From the NCBI RefSeq assembly GCF_039526385.1, contig NZ_BAAAIX010000016.1, positions 62,001-126,000 on the forward strand: 64,000 nucleotides of DNA, written 5' to 3'. Of this stretch, positions 55,946 to 63,235 are shown in pieces. The position numbers and the translations under genes were made by a program. The number at the start of each line of letters is the position of its first letter. Positions within the stretch are counted from its first letter, which is position 1. Under the pieces are notes generated by a model, which had not been told where the DNA came from, made no database searches, and was given only the letters and a program-made list of their open reading frames with translations. Origin of the DNA: Luteococcus peritonei (GTDB lineage: Bacteria > Actinomycetota > Actinomycetes > Propionibacteriales > Propionibacteriaceae).

Positions 55946-57609
55946 GAAGCGCTCACTCCCAGCACCAGGTAGTTGGGGTAGGCCGGGAACGGCTCGACGA
56001 AGAAGTTGGAGACTCCCGAGCCGTGCAGGAAGGAGTTTCGTCGGTAGGCCAGGGGCACGGCCGGCACCTGCTCGGCGATGCGACGGTCGATCGCCGCCCA
56101 CTGCTTCTTGGCGGCCTCCGCATCAGGGTTCTCGGTAGCATCCCGGATCGCCGCATCGATCGCCTGGTCGCTCCACCGAGAGATGTTGTAGCCGCCCTGG
56201 CCGATCTCCGAACTGGCGAACAACGGCTGCAGGTTGGCGTTGGCAGAGGGGTAGTCGGGATTCCAGGATGCGATCGCCAGGTCGTAGCCGGAGCCGTTGC
56301 CCTGGGTGGCTCGTTCGGTCCAGGTGTCGGACTCAACCGGGGCGATGTTCACGGTGAGGCCGGCCTCAGTGAGGGACTGGGCCACTGCCTGGGCGATCGC
56401 CGACGGCGCCGCACCGTTCTGGGCCAGGAGCGTGAGCGCGGGAACCTTCTTGCCAGCCAGCAACTGCTTCGCCTTGTCCACGTCGGTCGGGAACAGGTCG
56501 AACTCCTCACGGCCGGGGATCCCCGGGGTGATGAAGGTGGTGGCGACGACTGCCCCGAGCTCTCCACCGAGCGCCGAGATGACAGCAGCCTTGTCCACTG
56601 CCAGCGCGATCGCCTTGCGCACGTCGAGATCGGTGATGCGAGTGGTGTTGATCGCCAGGTACTGCAGCGGTCCGGCACTCGACGTGGCCAGGCGGCCCTT
56701 CGCAGACGGATTGGAGGAGATCTGGGCCAGCTGTGCTGCGGCCACCAGGTCCGCGCCGAAGGCGTTGCGATCGGCGCCCGCGTCGGCGATCAGCCGCTGC
56801 GAGACCACCGATTCGTCCTGGCCGAGCGAGAAGGTGATCACGTCCGGCATGGCGGTGCGCACCTGGTCGTTGTCCGCAGACCATTGGGCATTGCGCTCCA
56901 GGCGCACCGAGCTGCCCTGCTTGTACTCGGCCACCCGGTAGGGGCCGGAGGCGACGGGCTTGCGGGCATAGCTGGTGGCATCGGCACCCTCGGGGACCGG
57001 GGCGAAGGCGGGAGTGGAGGCGATCCAGGGCCAGTCACCGTACGGGTGCTCGAGATGGAAGACCAGGGTCTTGTCATCGGGCGTCTCGATGGAGGCGAGG
57101 TGCTTGCCGCCGCTGGGCCCCTGATAGCCCTTCGTGTCCGCCAGCAGAGCCTTGTGGTAACCCAGGCCGCCGGACAGGGTGGACGAGAAGGAGCGCTCGA
57201 GCCCGTTCTTGACCATGGCCGCGGTGACGGGCTTGCCGTCCTCCATCCGGGCGCCGTCCTTGAGGGTGTAGGTCCATGTGAGGCCGTCCTTGCTCACGGT
57301 GCCGGTGTCGGTGGCCAGGTCAGGAACCACCTCGGCCTCACCCCCGGGAGTGATCTTCCAGCTGGTCAGGCGGCGGTGCACCAGGCCCAGCGAGGTGACG
57401 GCCATCGACTGGCTCTTGGCCGGGTCGAAGTTGACGTCGGTGGCGGAGGTCAGGATGGTCATGGTGCCACCCTTGCTGGCCGAGGCCGAAGAGGAGGCAC
57501 CGGTCGAACGCCCGTTGGCGTCGCAGGCACTGAGGGCGGGGGCCAGGGCGCCCAGGCCACCGCCTGCAAGGAGGCCGCGGCGGGAGAGCTTCGTGGTGGA
57601 GGTGTCCAT
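55942..57609 (-). CDS. family 5 solute-binding lipoprotein of the oligopeptide-type importer
   Basis: The 555-residue protein has an SRRGLL twin-arginine-like start and a lipobox LSAC with the lipidated cysteine C29, so it is a Tat- or Sec-exported surface lipoprotein. The mature part is an SBP_bac_5 domain (family used by peptide, nickel and glutathione importers), with the end typical of the family (YDLAIASWNPDYPS, PLFASSEIG, AIDRRIAEQVPAVPLAY). Substrate is uncertain. It lies between the permease and ATPase genes, unlike systems where it comes first. AAAGG lies about nine bases before the ATG. Confidence 0.9.
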   Translation of the reverse strand: MDTSTTKLSRRGLLAGGGLGALAPALSACDANGRSTGASSSASASKGGTMTILTSATDVNFDPAKSQSMAVTSLGLVHRRLTSWKITPGGEAEVVPDLATDTGTVSKDGLTWTYTLKDGARMEDGKPVTAAMVKNGLERSFSSTLSGGLGYHKALLADTKGYQGPSGGKHLASIETPDDKTLVFHLEHPYGDWPWIASTPAFAPVPEGADATSYARKPVASGPYRVAEYKQGSSVRLERNAQWSADNDQVRTAMPDVITFSLGQDESVVSQRLIADAGADRNAFGADLVAAAQLAQISSNPSAKGRLATSSAGPLQYLAINTTRITDLDVRKAIALAVDKAAVISALGGELGAVVATTFITPGIPGREEFDLFPTDVDKAKQLLAGKKVPALTLLAQNGAAPSAIAQAVAQSLTEAGLTVNIAPVESDTWTERATQGNGSGYDLAIASWNPDYPSANANLQPLFASSEIGQGGYNISRWSDQAIDAAIRDATENPDAEAAKKQWAAIDRRIAEQVPAVPLAYRRNSFLHGSGVSNFFVEPFPAYPNYLVLGVSAS

Positions 57610-57652
57610 TGGTGATGCCTTTCGGGAGGGAGACCGGTGTGAGTCGGAGTGC

Positions 57653-58639
57653 TCACACCCGGGGGTCGATCAGGGTGGCCACGGCGTCCATGACCAGGTT
57701 GGCGAGCACCACGAAGGCGGCCGAGACGAGCGTGACGCCCATCACGACCGGCACGTCGGTGGTGCCGACTGCGTCCATCAGCAGGGCGCCGAGACCCTGG
57801 ATGGAGAAGACTCGTTCGGTGACGACGGCCCCTCCGAGCATGGAACCGAGGTCGAGCGCGAAGTAGGTGAGTACCGGCAGGGAGATGTTGCGTAGCACGT
57901 GGCGTCCGACAACGGCGCGCTCGTCCAGGCCGATGGCCCGCGCGGTGCGTACATAGTCCTCACCGAGGTTCTCCAGCATTTCCCCGCGCACCATGCGGGC
58001 ATAGACCGCGGCGGAGATCAGGGCCAGGACGCACCAGGGCAGCACCAGGTGCCACAGCCAGTCGACCGGGCTCTGGGACAAGGGAACATAGCCGGAGACC
58101 GGGACGATGTTGGCCTTGAAACCAAGCAGCAGGATGGCCAGCAGGCCCACCAGGTAGGAGGGGGCCGAGACTCCCACCACGGTCCCGGTCATGATGGTGC
58201 GGTCCAGGGCGCTCCCACGTCGCAGGGCCGAGATGACCCCTGCGAGGACGCCGGTGACGAGCCACAGGAGCGCTGCGCCGACGGCGATCGAGAAGGTGAT
58301 CGGCAGACGCTGCCCGATCAGCTCGGTGACCGGGGCGGAGAGCCGGAAGCTGTAGCCCAGGCAGGGGGCGTCGCAGCGGATGCTCTCCGCGCCGCTGCCG
58401 AAGGTTCGTCCCACGACGATGCCCTTGAGGTATTCCCAGAACTGCACCAACCATGGCTGGTCGAAGCCCATGAAGCTGCGCGCACGTTCGAGGTTCTCCG
58501 GGGTGCAGGGCTTGCCGCAGGCCAGCTGTGCCGGATCGGAGGGGAAGAGCTGGAAGATCGCGAAGGCGACGAAGGTGATCGCCACCAGCACGAGCAGCGT
58601 CTGCACCAAGCGGGAGAGCAGGAAGCCGATCCGGTTCAT
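57653..58639 (-). CDS. ABC importer permease, DppB type
   Basis: The 328-residue permease has six membrane helices and the EAA-type loop RARAIGLDERAVVGRHVLRN for contact with the ATPase, plus the long periplasmic loop after helix 1 typical of DppB/OppB (PSDPAQLACGKPCTPENLERA). That loop contains pairs of cysteines, which is unusual but seen in actinobacterial members. It overlaps the second permease gene by four bases (ATGA). Confidence 0.92.
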   Translation of the reverse strand: MNRIGFLLSRLVQTLLVLVAITFVAFAIFQLFPSDPAQLACGKPCTPENLERARSFMGFDQPWLVQFWEYLKGIVVGRTFGSGAESIRCDAPCLGYSFRLSAPVTELIGQRLPITFSIAVGAALLWLVTGVLAGVISALRRGSALDRTIMTGTVVGVSAPSYLVGLLAILLLGFKANIVPVSGYVPLSQSPVDWLWHLVLPWCVLALISAAVYARMVRGEMLENLGEDYVRTARAIGLDERAVVGRHVLRNISLPVLTYFALDLGSMLGGAVVTERVFSIQGLGALLMDAVGTTDVPVVMGVTLVSAAFVVLANLVMDAVATLIDPRV

Positions 58640-59619
58640 CGTGCATCACCCGTCCGAGGGTCGAGGGCGTCGCGCAGGCCGTCGCCGAAGAGGTTGAAGG
58701 CCAGGGTCACCACGAAGAGCGCGGTGCCCGGAAAGATCAGGTACCAAGGGTCCGAACTCACCCAGGTGACGGCCTGGCCGATGCTGCGCCCCCAGGAGGG
58801 GGTCGGCGGTGTGACACCGACGCCCAGGAAGCTCAACGTCGCCTCGGCGCCGATCTTCCCCGGGATGGAGATGGTGGTGAAGACGATGATGGTGGCGAGC
58901 AGGTTGGGCAGGACCTGGGTGACGAGCACATGCCACCGGCCGGCTCCCATGGCCCGCGAGGCCTGCACGAAGGTGCGGTTGCGCAGGGCCATCGTGCGGG
59001 AGCGCAGGACGCGGGCTGCAGCCGGCCAGCCGAGCAGCCCGATGATGGCGATCATCACCGGAACCCGAGGAGCGCCGGCGGGGACCACCGCGGAGACGGC
59101 GATCATGAAGACCAGGTGCGGGAAGCCCAAGGTGATGTCGGTGAGCCGGGAGACCAGCGCATCCCACCATCCACCGAAGTAACCGGCCGAGAGCCCCAGC
59201 AGCACGGCGATCAGCATGGACAGGAGGGTGGCGCCCAGGCCGATCGCCAAGGAGACCCTGGTGCCCTCGACGACGATCGCGAACAGGTCGCGACCGGTCT
59301 GCGGTTCCACACCGAAAGGATGCTCGGCACTGACACCGCCGAAGCGCCCCTCCGGGATGCCGGAGCCCTGGAGCAGATCCAGGTGGTAGGTGTACGGATC
59401 GACGCCGACCAGCCGGCTGATCAGCGGCGCCAGCAGGGCCACGGCCACGGCGAGCAGCACGACGACCCCGCCGGCGAGGGCCGCAGGATCACGCCGCAGT
59501 CGTCGCCAGGCACGGGAGCGCAGGGCCGGGGACGCAGCTTCGGGCGGATGGACAGTCTGAGGGACCGGTGAGGACGAACGAAGCTCGTCGTCCACCGGGA
59601 TGTCGGGTACCGACGACAC
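58636..59619 (-). CDS. ABC importer permease, DppC type, first structural gene of the operon
   Basis: The 327-residue permease has a long cytoplasmic N-terminus, the OppC_N helix (ALAGGVVVLLAVAVALLAPL), five further helices, and the EAA-type loop QASRAMGAGRWHVLVTQVLPN. The GTG at 59619 is chosen because TTGAGG lies five bases upstream; a GTG at 59664 has no ribosome binding site. It is preceded by a 165-base region that contains a candidate leader peptide gene and hairpins. Confidence 0.9.
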   Translation of the reverse strand: MSSVPDIPVDDELRSSSPVPQTVHPPEAASPALRSRAWRRLRRDPAALAGGVVVLLAVAVALLAPLISRLVGVDPYTYHLDLLQGSGIPEGRFGGVSAEHPFGVEPQTGRDLFAIVVEGTRVSLAIGLGATLLSMLIAVLLGLSAGYFGGWWDALVSRLTDITLGFPHLVFMIAVSAVVPAGAPRVPVMIAIIGLLGWPAAARVLRSRTMALRNRTFVQASRAMGAGRWHVLVTQVLPNLLATIIVFTTISIPGKIGAEATLSFLGVGVTPPTPSWGRSIGQAVTWVSSDPWYLIFPGTALFVVTLAFNLFGDGLRDALDPRTGDAR

Positions 59620-59751
59620 GGGGACCTCAAAGGGATTTCGATGGTGTTCAGGATCGGGCAGCACGCTGACACGCGACGCGCGGCGGGTCGCGGGACCACG
59701 AAGGGTCGCGATGGCGGGGTGCTGGGCGCCGACAGGGGCGCGGGTCGAGGA

Positions 59752-59771
59752 CCGGACACTCAGAGGTCCGG
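59752..59771 (-). promoter_or_regulatory. hairpin just behind the leader peptide
   Basis: CCGGAC (59752-59757) pairs with GTCCGG (59766-59771) around an eight-base loop. It begins 13 bases after the leader peptide stop, the position expected for an attenuator stem. Confidence 0.4.
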
Positions 59772-59784
59772 GCCTGGCGCAGTC

Positions 59785-59865
59785 TCAGGACTGCGCGACG
59801 AGCCGACAGACGTGACCGGCCGAGGTGCTGTGGCACCGGGAGGTGCGAGCAGTGGGCCAGGTCAT
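59785..59865 (-). CDS. candidate leaderless leader peptide (26 residues, two cysteines)
   Basis: The frame starts with an ATG exactly six bases after a TATCAT -10 box and has no ribosome binding site. The peptide has cysteines at positions 11 and 20, and its end GHVCRLVAQS resembles the HVDLCR-type tail of actinobacterial leader peptides found upstream of sulfur-related and peptide/nickel ABC operons. Translation of such peptides can act as a cysteine-sensing attenuator. It lies 165 bases before the first permease gene on the same strand. Conservation has not been tested. Confidence 0.45.
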   Translation of the reverse strand: MTWPTARTSRCHSTSAGHVCRLVAQS

Positions 59866-59871
59866 GGTCCC

Positions 59872-59877
59872 ATGATA
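59872..59877 (-). promoter_or_regulatory. leaderless -10 box of leader peptide / importer operon
   Basis: TATCAT on the reverse strand ends six bases before the ATG at 59865; it is the best -10 match upstream of the importer operon. Confidence 0.5.
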
Positions 59878-59935
59878 GGCACGGCGGGCCGGCGAGCGCA
59901 CATCGTCGCTGACGTGTGCTGCCCGTCGACGCTGG

Positions 59936-59941
59936 CAGGAT
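59936..59941 (+). promoter_or_regulatory. leaderless -10 box of SdpI-like gene
   Basis: CAGGAT ends six bases before the ATG at 59948. Confidence 0.4.
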
Positions 59942-59947
59942 GGCACC

Positions 59948-60304
59948 ATGCACCTCGCACTGATGATCAGCGGCGCCATGCTGCTGGCCTGCGCCGCGCT
60001 CGGGCTGATCACCTGGAGCGCCAACCGGCGCAGGCTGTCGCCGAATTCGCCGCTCGGGATCAGGATGCCCGCCACGCTGGCCAATGACGAGGCCTGGTAT
60101 GCCGGGCACGAGGCGGCCGGACGCTGGTTCGGGCGCGGTGCCTGGGCCTGCTTCGTGGGCGGCCTGCTGGTGCTGGTCTGCGGCCTGCAGCAGGTGCAGC
60201 CGGCCGGGCTCAACCTGGTGGCGCTGCCCTTCTACGCCCTGGTCTGCTTCTGCGTCATCAAGGGCGTGATGGCCGCGCGCGAGGCCGCCGGCAAGTTCTC
60301 CTGA
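59948..60304 (+). CDS. SdpI-family-like membrane protein
   Basis: The 118-residue product has three membrane helices and the motif GIRMPATLANDEAWYAGHEAAG after the first, which matches the conserved loop of SdpI-type proteins (GIRxPxTLxxDEAWxxxHxxAG). In Bacillus SdpI gives immunity to the SdpC toxin and controls a repressor; actinobacterial relatives have no known role. It is a single gene with a leaderless promoter, convergent to the aldo/keto reductase. Confidence 0.7.
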   Translation: MHLALMISGAMLLACAALGLITWSANRRRLSPNSPLGIRMPATLANDEAWYAGHEAAGRWFGRGAWACFVGGLLVLVCGLQQVQPAGLNLVALPFYALVCFCVIKGVMAAREAAGKFS

Positions 60305-60329
60305 CCAGCGGCCCCGCGCACGGGTCGGC

Positions 60330-61205
60330 TCAGGCCTGACGGCCCTCCAGCTCGGCCATGTCTGCCTCGTCCAAGGTGATCTCGCGCACCGCGGTGTTCT
60401 CCTCCAGGTGAGCCAGCGAGCCGGTGCCCGGGATCAGCAGGATGTTCGGCGCCCGGTGCAGCAGCCAGGCCAGGCCCACCTGCGCGGGCGTGTGGCCCAG
60501 CCGCTCGGCCACGGCCTTCACCTGCGGCGCCTCGTCCACGCGGGGGAACCAGCCGAAGGCCGAGCCCAGCGGGAAGTAGGGCACATAGGCCACGCCACGG
60601 GCCGCGCACATCTCCAGGGTGTCCTCGTCGGTGCGGGCCAGCAGGTTGTAGGCATTCTGGACGCACACCGCACCGGCGTCGATGGCCTGGCTGGCCTGGT
60701 CGACGGTGACGGTGGAGACGCCGAAGGCCTCGATCGCGCCCTCGTCCACCAGCCGGCGCATCGCGTCGAGCTGCTCGTCCAGGGGCACCTCGACGTAGTC
60801 GGCAGGGGAGTGCTCGTCCTTCGGCATCACGCGCAGGTTCATCACCTGCAGCCGCTCGATGCCCAGGGTCTCCAGGTTCTGGTGGGTGTCGGCGACAAGC
60901 TGCTCCGGCGTCTGCGCCGGCAGCCAGGCGCCGGCCTCGTCGCGACAGGCGCCGGTCTTGCTGACCAGCACCAGGTCCTCGCCATAGGGGTGCAGCGCCT
61001 CACGGATCAGCTGGTTGGCCACGTGCGGGCCGTAGAACTCGGCGGTGTCGATGTGGTTGATGCCCAGCTCGACGGCCCGTCGCAGCACGGCGACGGCCTG
61101 GTTGTGGTCGTTCGGGGCACCCATCACGCCGGGACCGGGAAGCTGCATGGCGCCGAAGCCGACGCGACCGACGCTGTGGCCGGCCATGGTGAAAGTTTCG
61201 CTCAT
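60330..61205 (-). CDS. aldo/keto reductase
   Basis: The 291-residue TIM-barrel oxidoreductase has the catalytic tyrosine region HIDTAEFYGPHVANQLI, the lysine in DLVLVSKTG, and the NADPH-binding end LLIPGTGSLAHLEENT. Where most family members have the catalytic histidine in YxxHW, this protein has LQVMNLRVM, which suggests the histidine is replaced by asparagine; this occurs in some AKR groups. The substrate is unknown. The ATG at 61205 fits a TTGGAT box six bases upstream. Confidence 0.88.
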   Translation of the reverse strand: MSETFTMAGHSVGRVGFGAMQLPGPGVMGAPNDHNQAVAVLRRAVELGINHIDTAEFYGPHVANQLIREALHPYGEDLVLVSKTGACRDEAGAWLPAQTPEQLVADTHQNLETLGIERLQVMNLRVMPKDEHSPADYVEVPLDEQLDAMRRLVDEGAIEAFGVSTVTVDQASQAIDAGAVCVQNAYNLLARTDEDTLEMCAARGVAYVPYFPLGSAFGWFPRVDEAPQVKAVAERLGHTPAQVGLAWLLHRAPNILLIPGTGSLAHLEENTAVREITLDEADMAELEGRQA

Positions 61206-61211
61206 GCCCAG

Positions 61212-61217
61212 ATCCAA
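61212..61217 (-). promoter_or_regulatory. leaderless -10 box of aldo/keto reductase gene
   Basis: TTGGAT on the reverse strand ends six bases before the ATG at 61205. Confidence 0.35.
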
Positions 61218-61261
61218 CCACGCAACCAGAGGCGGAGGCTGAGGAGCCGGATCTTCCGGGT

Positions 61262-62098
61262 TCAGCGGCCCTCGTTGCGGCGGCGCAGGTAGCGCTGGAA
61301 CTCCGCCGCGATCGAGTCACCCGTCGCGGCCGGCAGGTCCTCCTCGTCCTGGGCGGCCTCCAGACGCGCGATGTACTCGGCGACGTCGGGATCCTCCGAG
61401 GCCAGCTCGTCGACGCCGCGCTCCCAGGCCAGCGCCTCCTCGGGCAGGTCACCCAGGTCCAGCGGTGTGTCCAGCAGGTCCTCGATGCGCACCAGCAGGG
61501 CCAGCGTCGCCTTCGGGTTCGGCGGATCGGAGACATAGTGCGGCACCTGCGCCCACAACGAGACCACCGGCATGCCGGCCCGTCGCACCGCATCGGACAG
61601 GATCCCCACGATGCCGGTCGGCCCCTCGTAGTTCGACGGCTCCAGGCCCAGCCGGGTGGCCAGCTCCACGTCGTTGGCGGTGCCGGTGACCGGCAGCGGC
61701 CGCGAGTGCGGGGAGTCGGTGAGCATGGCGCCCAGCAGCACCACCATCTCGGGCCGCACCGTGCGCAGTGCCGAGACCAGGGCCCGGGTGAAGGAGCGCC
61801 AGCGCAGGTTCGGCTCCGGGCCGCTGACCAGCACCACGTCGCGCTCCGACAGGGCCGCGACGGCGATCTGAACCGCCGGCCACTCGATCTCGCGGCCCAT
61901 GCCGTCGGGAGAGGTGATCCGGGGGCGGTTCATCTGGAAGTCGTAGTACTCCTCGCCATCCACCTCGAAGACCACGTCCGCGTCATAGGTGACGCCCAGG
62001 TGGTTCACCACATTGGTGGCGGAGTCGGAGGCGTCGTTCCAGCCCTCGAAGGCCACCACCACCACGGGCCGGCGCAGGTTCGACAGGGAGTCAGGCAT
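61262..62098 (-). CDS. PAC2 family protein
   Basis: The 278-residue product is a PAC2 (proteasome assembly chaperone 2-like) protein: VVVVAFEGWNDASDSATNVVNHL at the start and the GPEPNLRWRSF and AQVPHYVSDPPNPKATLAL segments are family marks (shown in parts). Many actinobacteria encode such proteins even when they lack obvious proteasome genes nearby, and the function is not established. The ATG at 62098 is fixed by a TAGGGT box six bases upstream. Confidence 0.87.
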   Translation of the reverse strand: MPDSLSNLRRPVVVVAFEGWNDASDSATNVVNHLGVTYDADVVFEVDGEEYYDFQMNRPRITSPDGMGREIEWPAVQIAVAALSERDVVLVSGPEPNLRWRSFTRALVSALRTVRPEMVVLLGAMLTDSPHSRPLPVTGTANDVELATRLGLEPSNYEGPTGIVGILSDAVRRAGMPVVSLWAQVPHYVSDPPNPKATLALLVRIEDLLDTPLDLGDLPEEALAWERGVDELASEDPDVAEYIARLEAAQDEEDLPAATGDSIAAEFQRYLRRRNEGR

Positions 62099-62104
62099 GC
62101 CGAC

Positions 62105-62110
62105 ACCCTA
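62105..62110 (-). promoter_or_regulatory. leaderless -10 box of PAC2 gene
   Basis: TAGGGT on the reverse strand ends six bases before the ATG at 62098. Confidence 0.55.
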
Positions 62111-62161
62111 GTGCGCGCGCCCAAGCCTGGCCCGGCGCCACTCAGGCCTGTGCCGGTGTGC

Positions 62162-62167
62162 TGGACT
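62162..62167 (+). promoter_or_regulatory. leaderless -10 box of second alcohol dehydrogenase gene
   Basis: TGGACT ends six bases before the ATG at 62174. Confidence 0.35.
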
Positions 62168-62173
62168 GGTGCC

Positions 62174-63187
62174 ATGCATGGAGCAGTGATCTACGGAAAG
62201 GGTGATGTCCGCTTCGAGGAGCGCGACGATCCCACCATCAGCGAACCCACCGATGCGGTGATCCGCACCGTCGCCGCCTGCGTCTGCGGCTCCGACCTGT
62301 GGCGCTACCGCGGCATCGCCGAGGTGAAGAAGCCCACCCCGATCGGCCACGAGTACGTCGGCATCGTCGAGCAGGTGGGCGAGGCCGTCACCAGCGTCGA
62401 GGTCGGCGACTTCGTCGTCGGCGGCTTCACCTACAGCGACAACACCTGCCCGGTCTGCCGCAAGGGGGCGCACGCCAACTGCCAGAACGGCGGCGGCTAC
62501 GACGGCTGCCAGGCCGAGAAGATCCGCATCCCGCAGGCCGATGGCACCCTGCTCGCGACCCCTGGCCAGCCCGACGAGGACCTTGTTCCCTCGCTGCTGG
62601 CGCTGTCCGACGTGATGTGCACCGGCTGGCACGCCGCCGTCTCCGGCGGTGTCGGCCCCGGCAAGACCGTCGCCGTCGTGGGCGACGGCGCGGTGGGCCT
62701 GTCCGCGGTGCTGGCCAGCGTCCAGCTCGGGGCCGAGCGGGTGATCGCGATGAGCCGCCACGCCGACCGTCAGAAGATCGCGCGGGACTTCGGCGCCACC
62801 GACATCGTCGCCGAGCGCGGCGACGAGGGCGTCGCGAAGATCCGGGAGATGACCGAGGGGATCGGCGCCGACGTCGTGCTGGAGTGCGTCGGCACCGAGG
62901 ACGCCCGCAGCCAGGCGGTCGCCGCGCTGCGGCCCGGCGGGATGATGGGCGTGGTGGGCGTGCCCCACGGCGGCATCGACATCGAGCAGATGTTCTGGGA
63001 CAACAAGGGCATCCACGGCGGCGTCGCCCCGGTGCGCGCCTACCTGGAGCAGCTGCTGGCCATGGTGCTGGAGCGCCGGATCACCCCCGGCGAGGTCTTC
63101 GACCTGGAGCTGCCGCTCTCGGAGGTGGCCGAGGCCTATGCCGCCATGGACGAGCGTCGCGCCACCAAGGTGCTGCTGCGTCCCTGA
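62174..63187 (+). CDS. zinc-dependent alcohol dehydrogenase family protein
   Basis: The 337-residue MDR enzyme has catalytic zinc ligands in CVCGSDLW and GHEYVG, a reduced structural-zinc loop with three cysteines (NTCPVCRKGAHANC), and the cofactor motif VVGDGAVGLSAV. It belongs to the IMP dehydrogenase/GMP-type annotated group of small zinc-like reductases related to E. coli YjgB-like enzymes; the alcohol or aldehyde substrate is unknown. The long open frame upstream (to 61538) is antisense to PAC2 and is not part of the gene. Confidence 0.87.
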   Translation: MHGAVIYGKGDVRFEERDDPTISEPTDAVIRTVAACVCGSDLWRYRGIAEVKKPTPIGHEYVGIVEQVGEAVTSVEVGDFVVGGFTYSDNTCPVCRKGAHANCQNGGGYDGCQAEKIRIPQADGTLLATPGQPDEDLVPSLLALSDVMCTGWHAAVSGGVGPGKTVAVVGDGAVGLSAVLASVQLGAERVIAMSRHADRQKIARDFGATDIVAERGDEGVAKIREMTEGIGADVVLECVGTEDARSQAVAALRPGGMMGVVGVPHGGIDIEQMFWDNKGIHGGVAPVRAYLEQLLAMVLERRITPGEVFDLELPLSEVAEAYAAMDERRATKVLLRP

Positions 63188-63222
63188 GGCGCTCGATTAA
63201 CGGTGCAGGGGCCATGAGGGGC

Positions 63223-63228
63223 GAGAAT
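63223..63228 (+). promoter_or_regulatory. leaderless -10 box of ABC exporter gene
   Basis: GAGAAT ends seven bases before the ATG at 63236. Confidence 0.35.
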
Positions 63229-63235
63229 CGTCCCC

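Larger units (their letters stand above)
59620..59947. other. 328-base divergent intergenic region between dpp-type operon and SdpI gene
   Basis: This gap contains, on the reverse strand, a leaderless -10 box and a 26-codon frame, then a region with stems at 59752-59771 and 59672-59692 leading to the first permease gene. On the plus strand only the -10 box of the SdpI-like gene at 59936 is recognised. No other coding potential is convincing. Confidence 0.6.
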
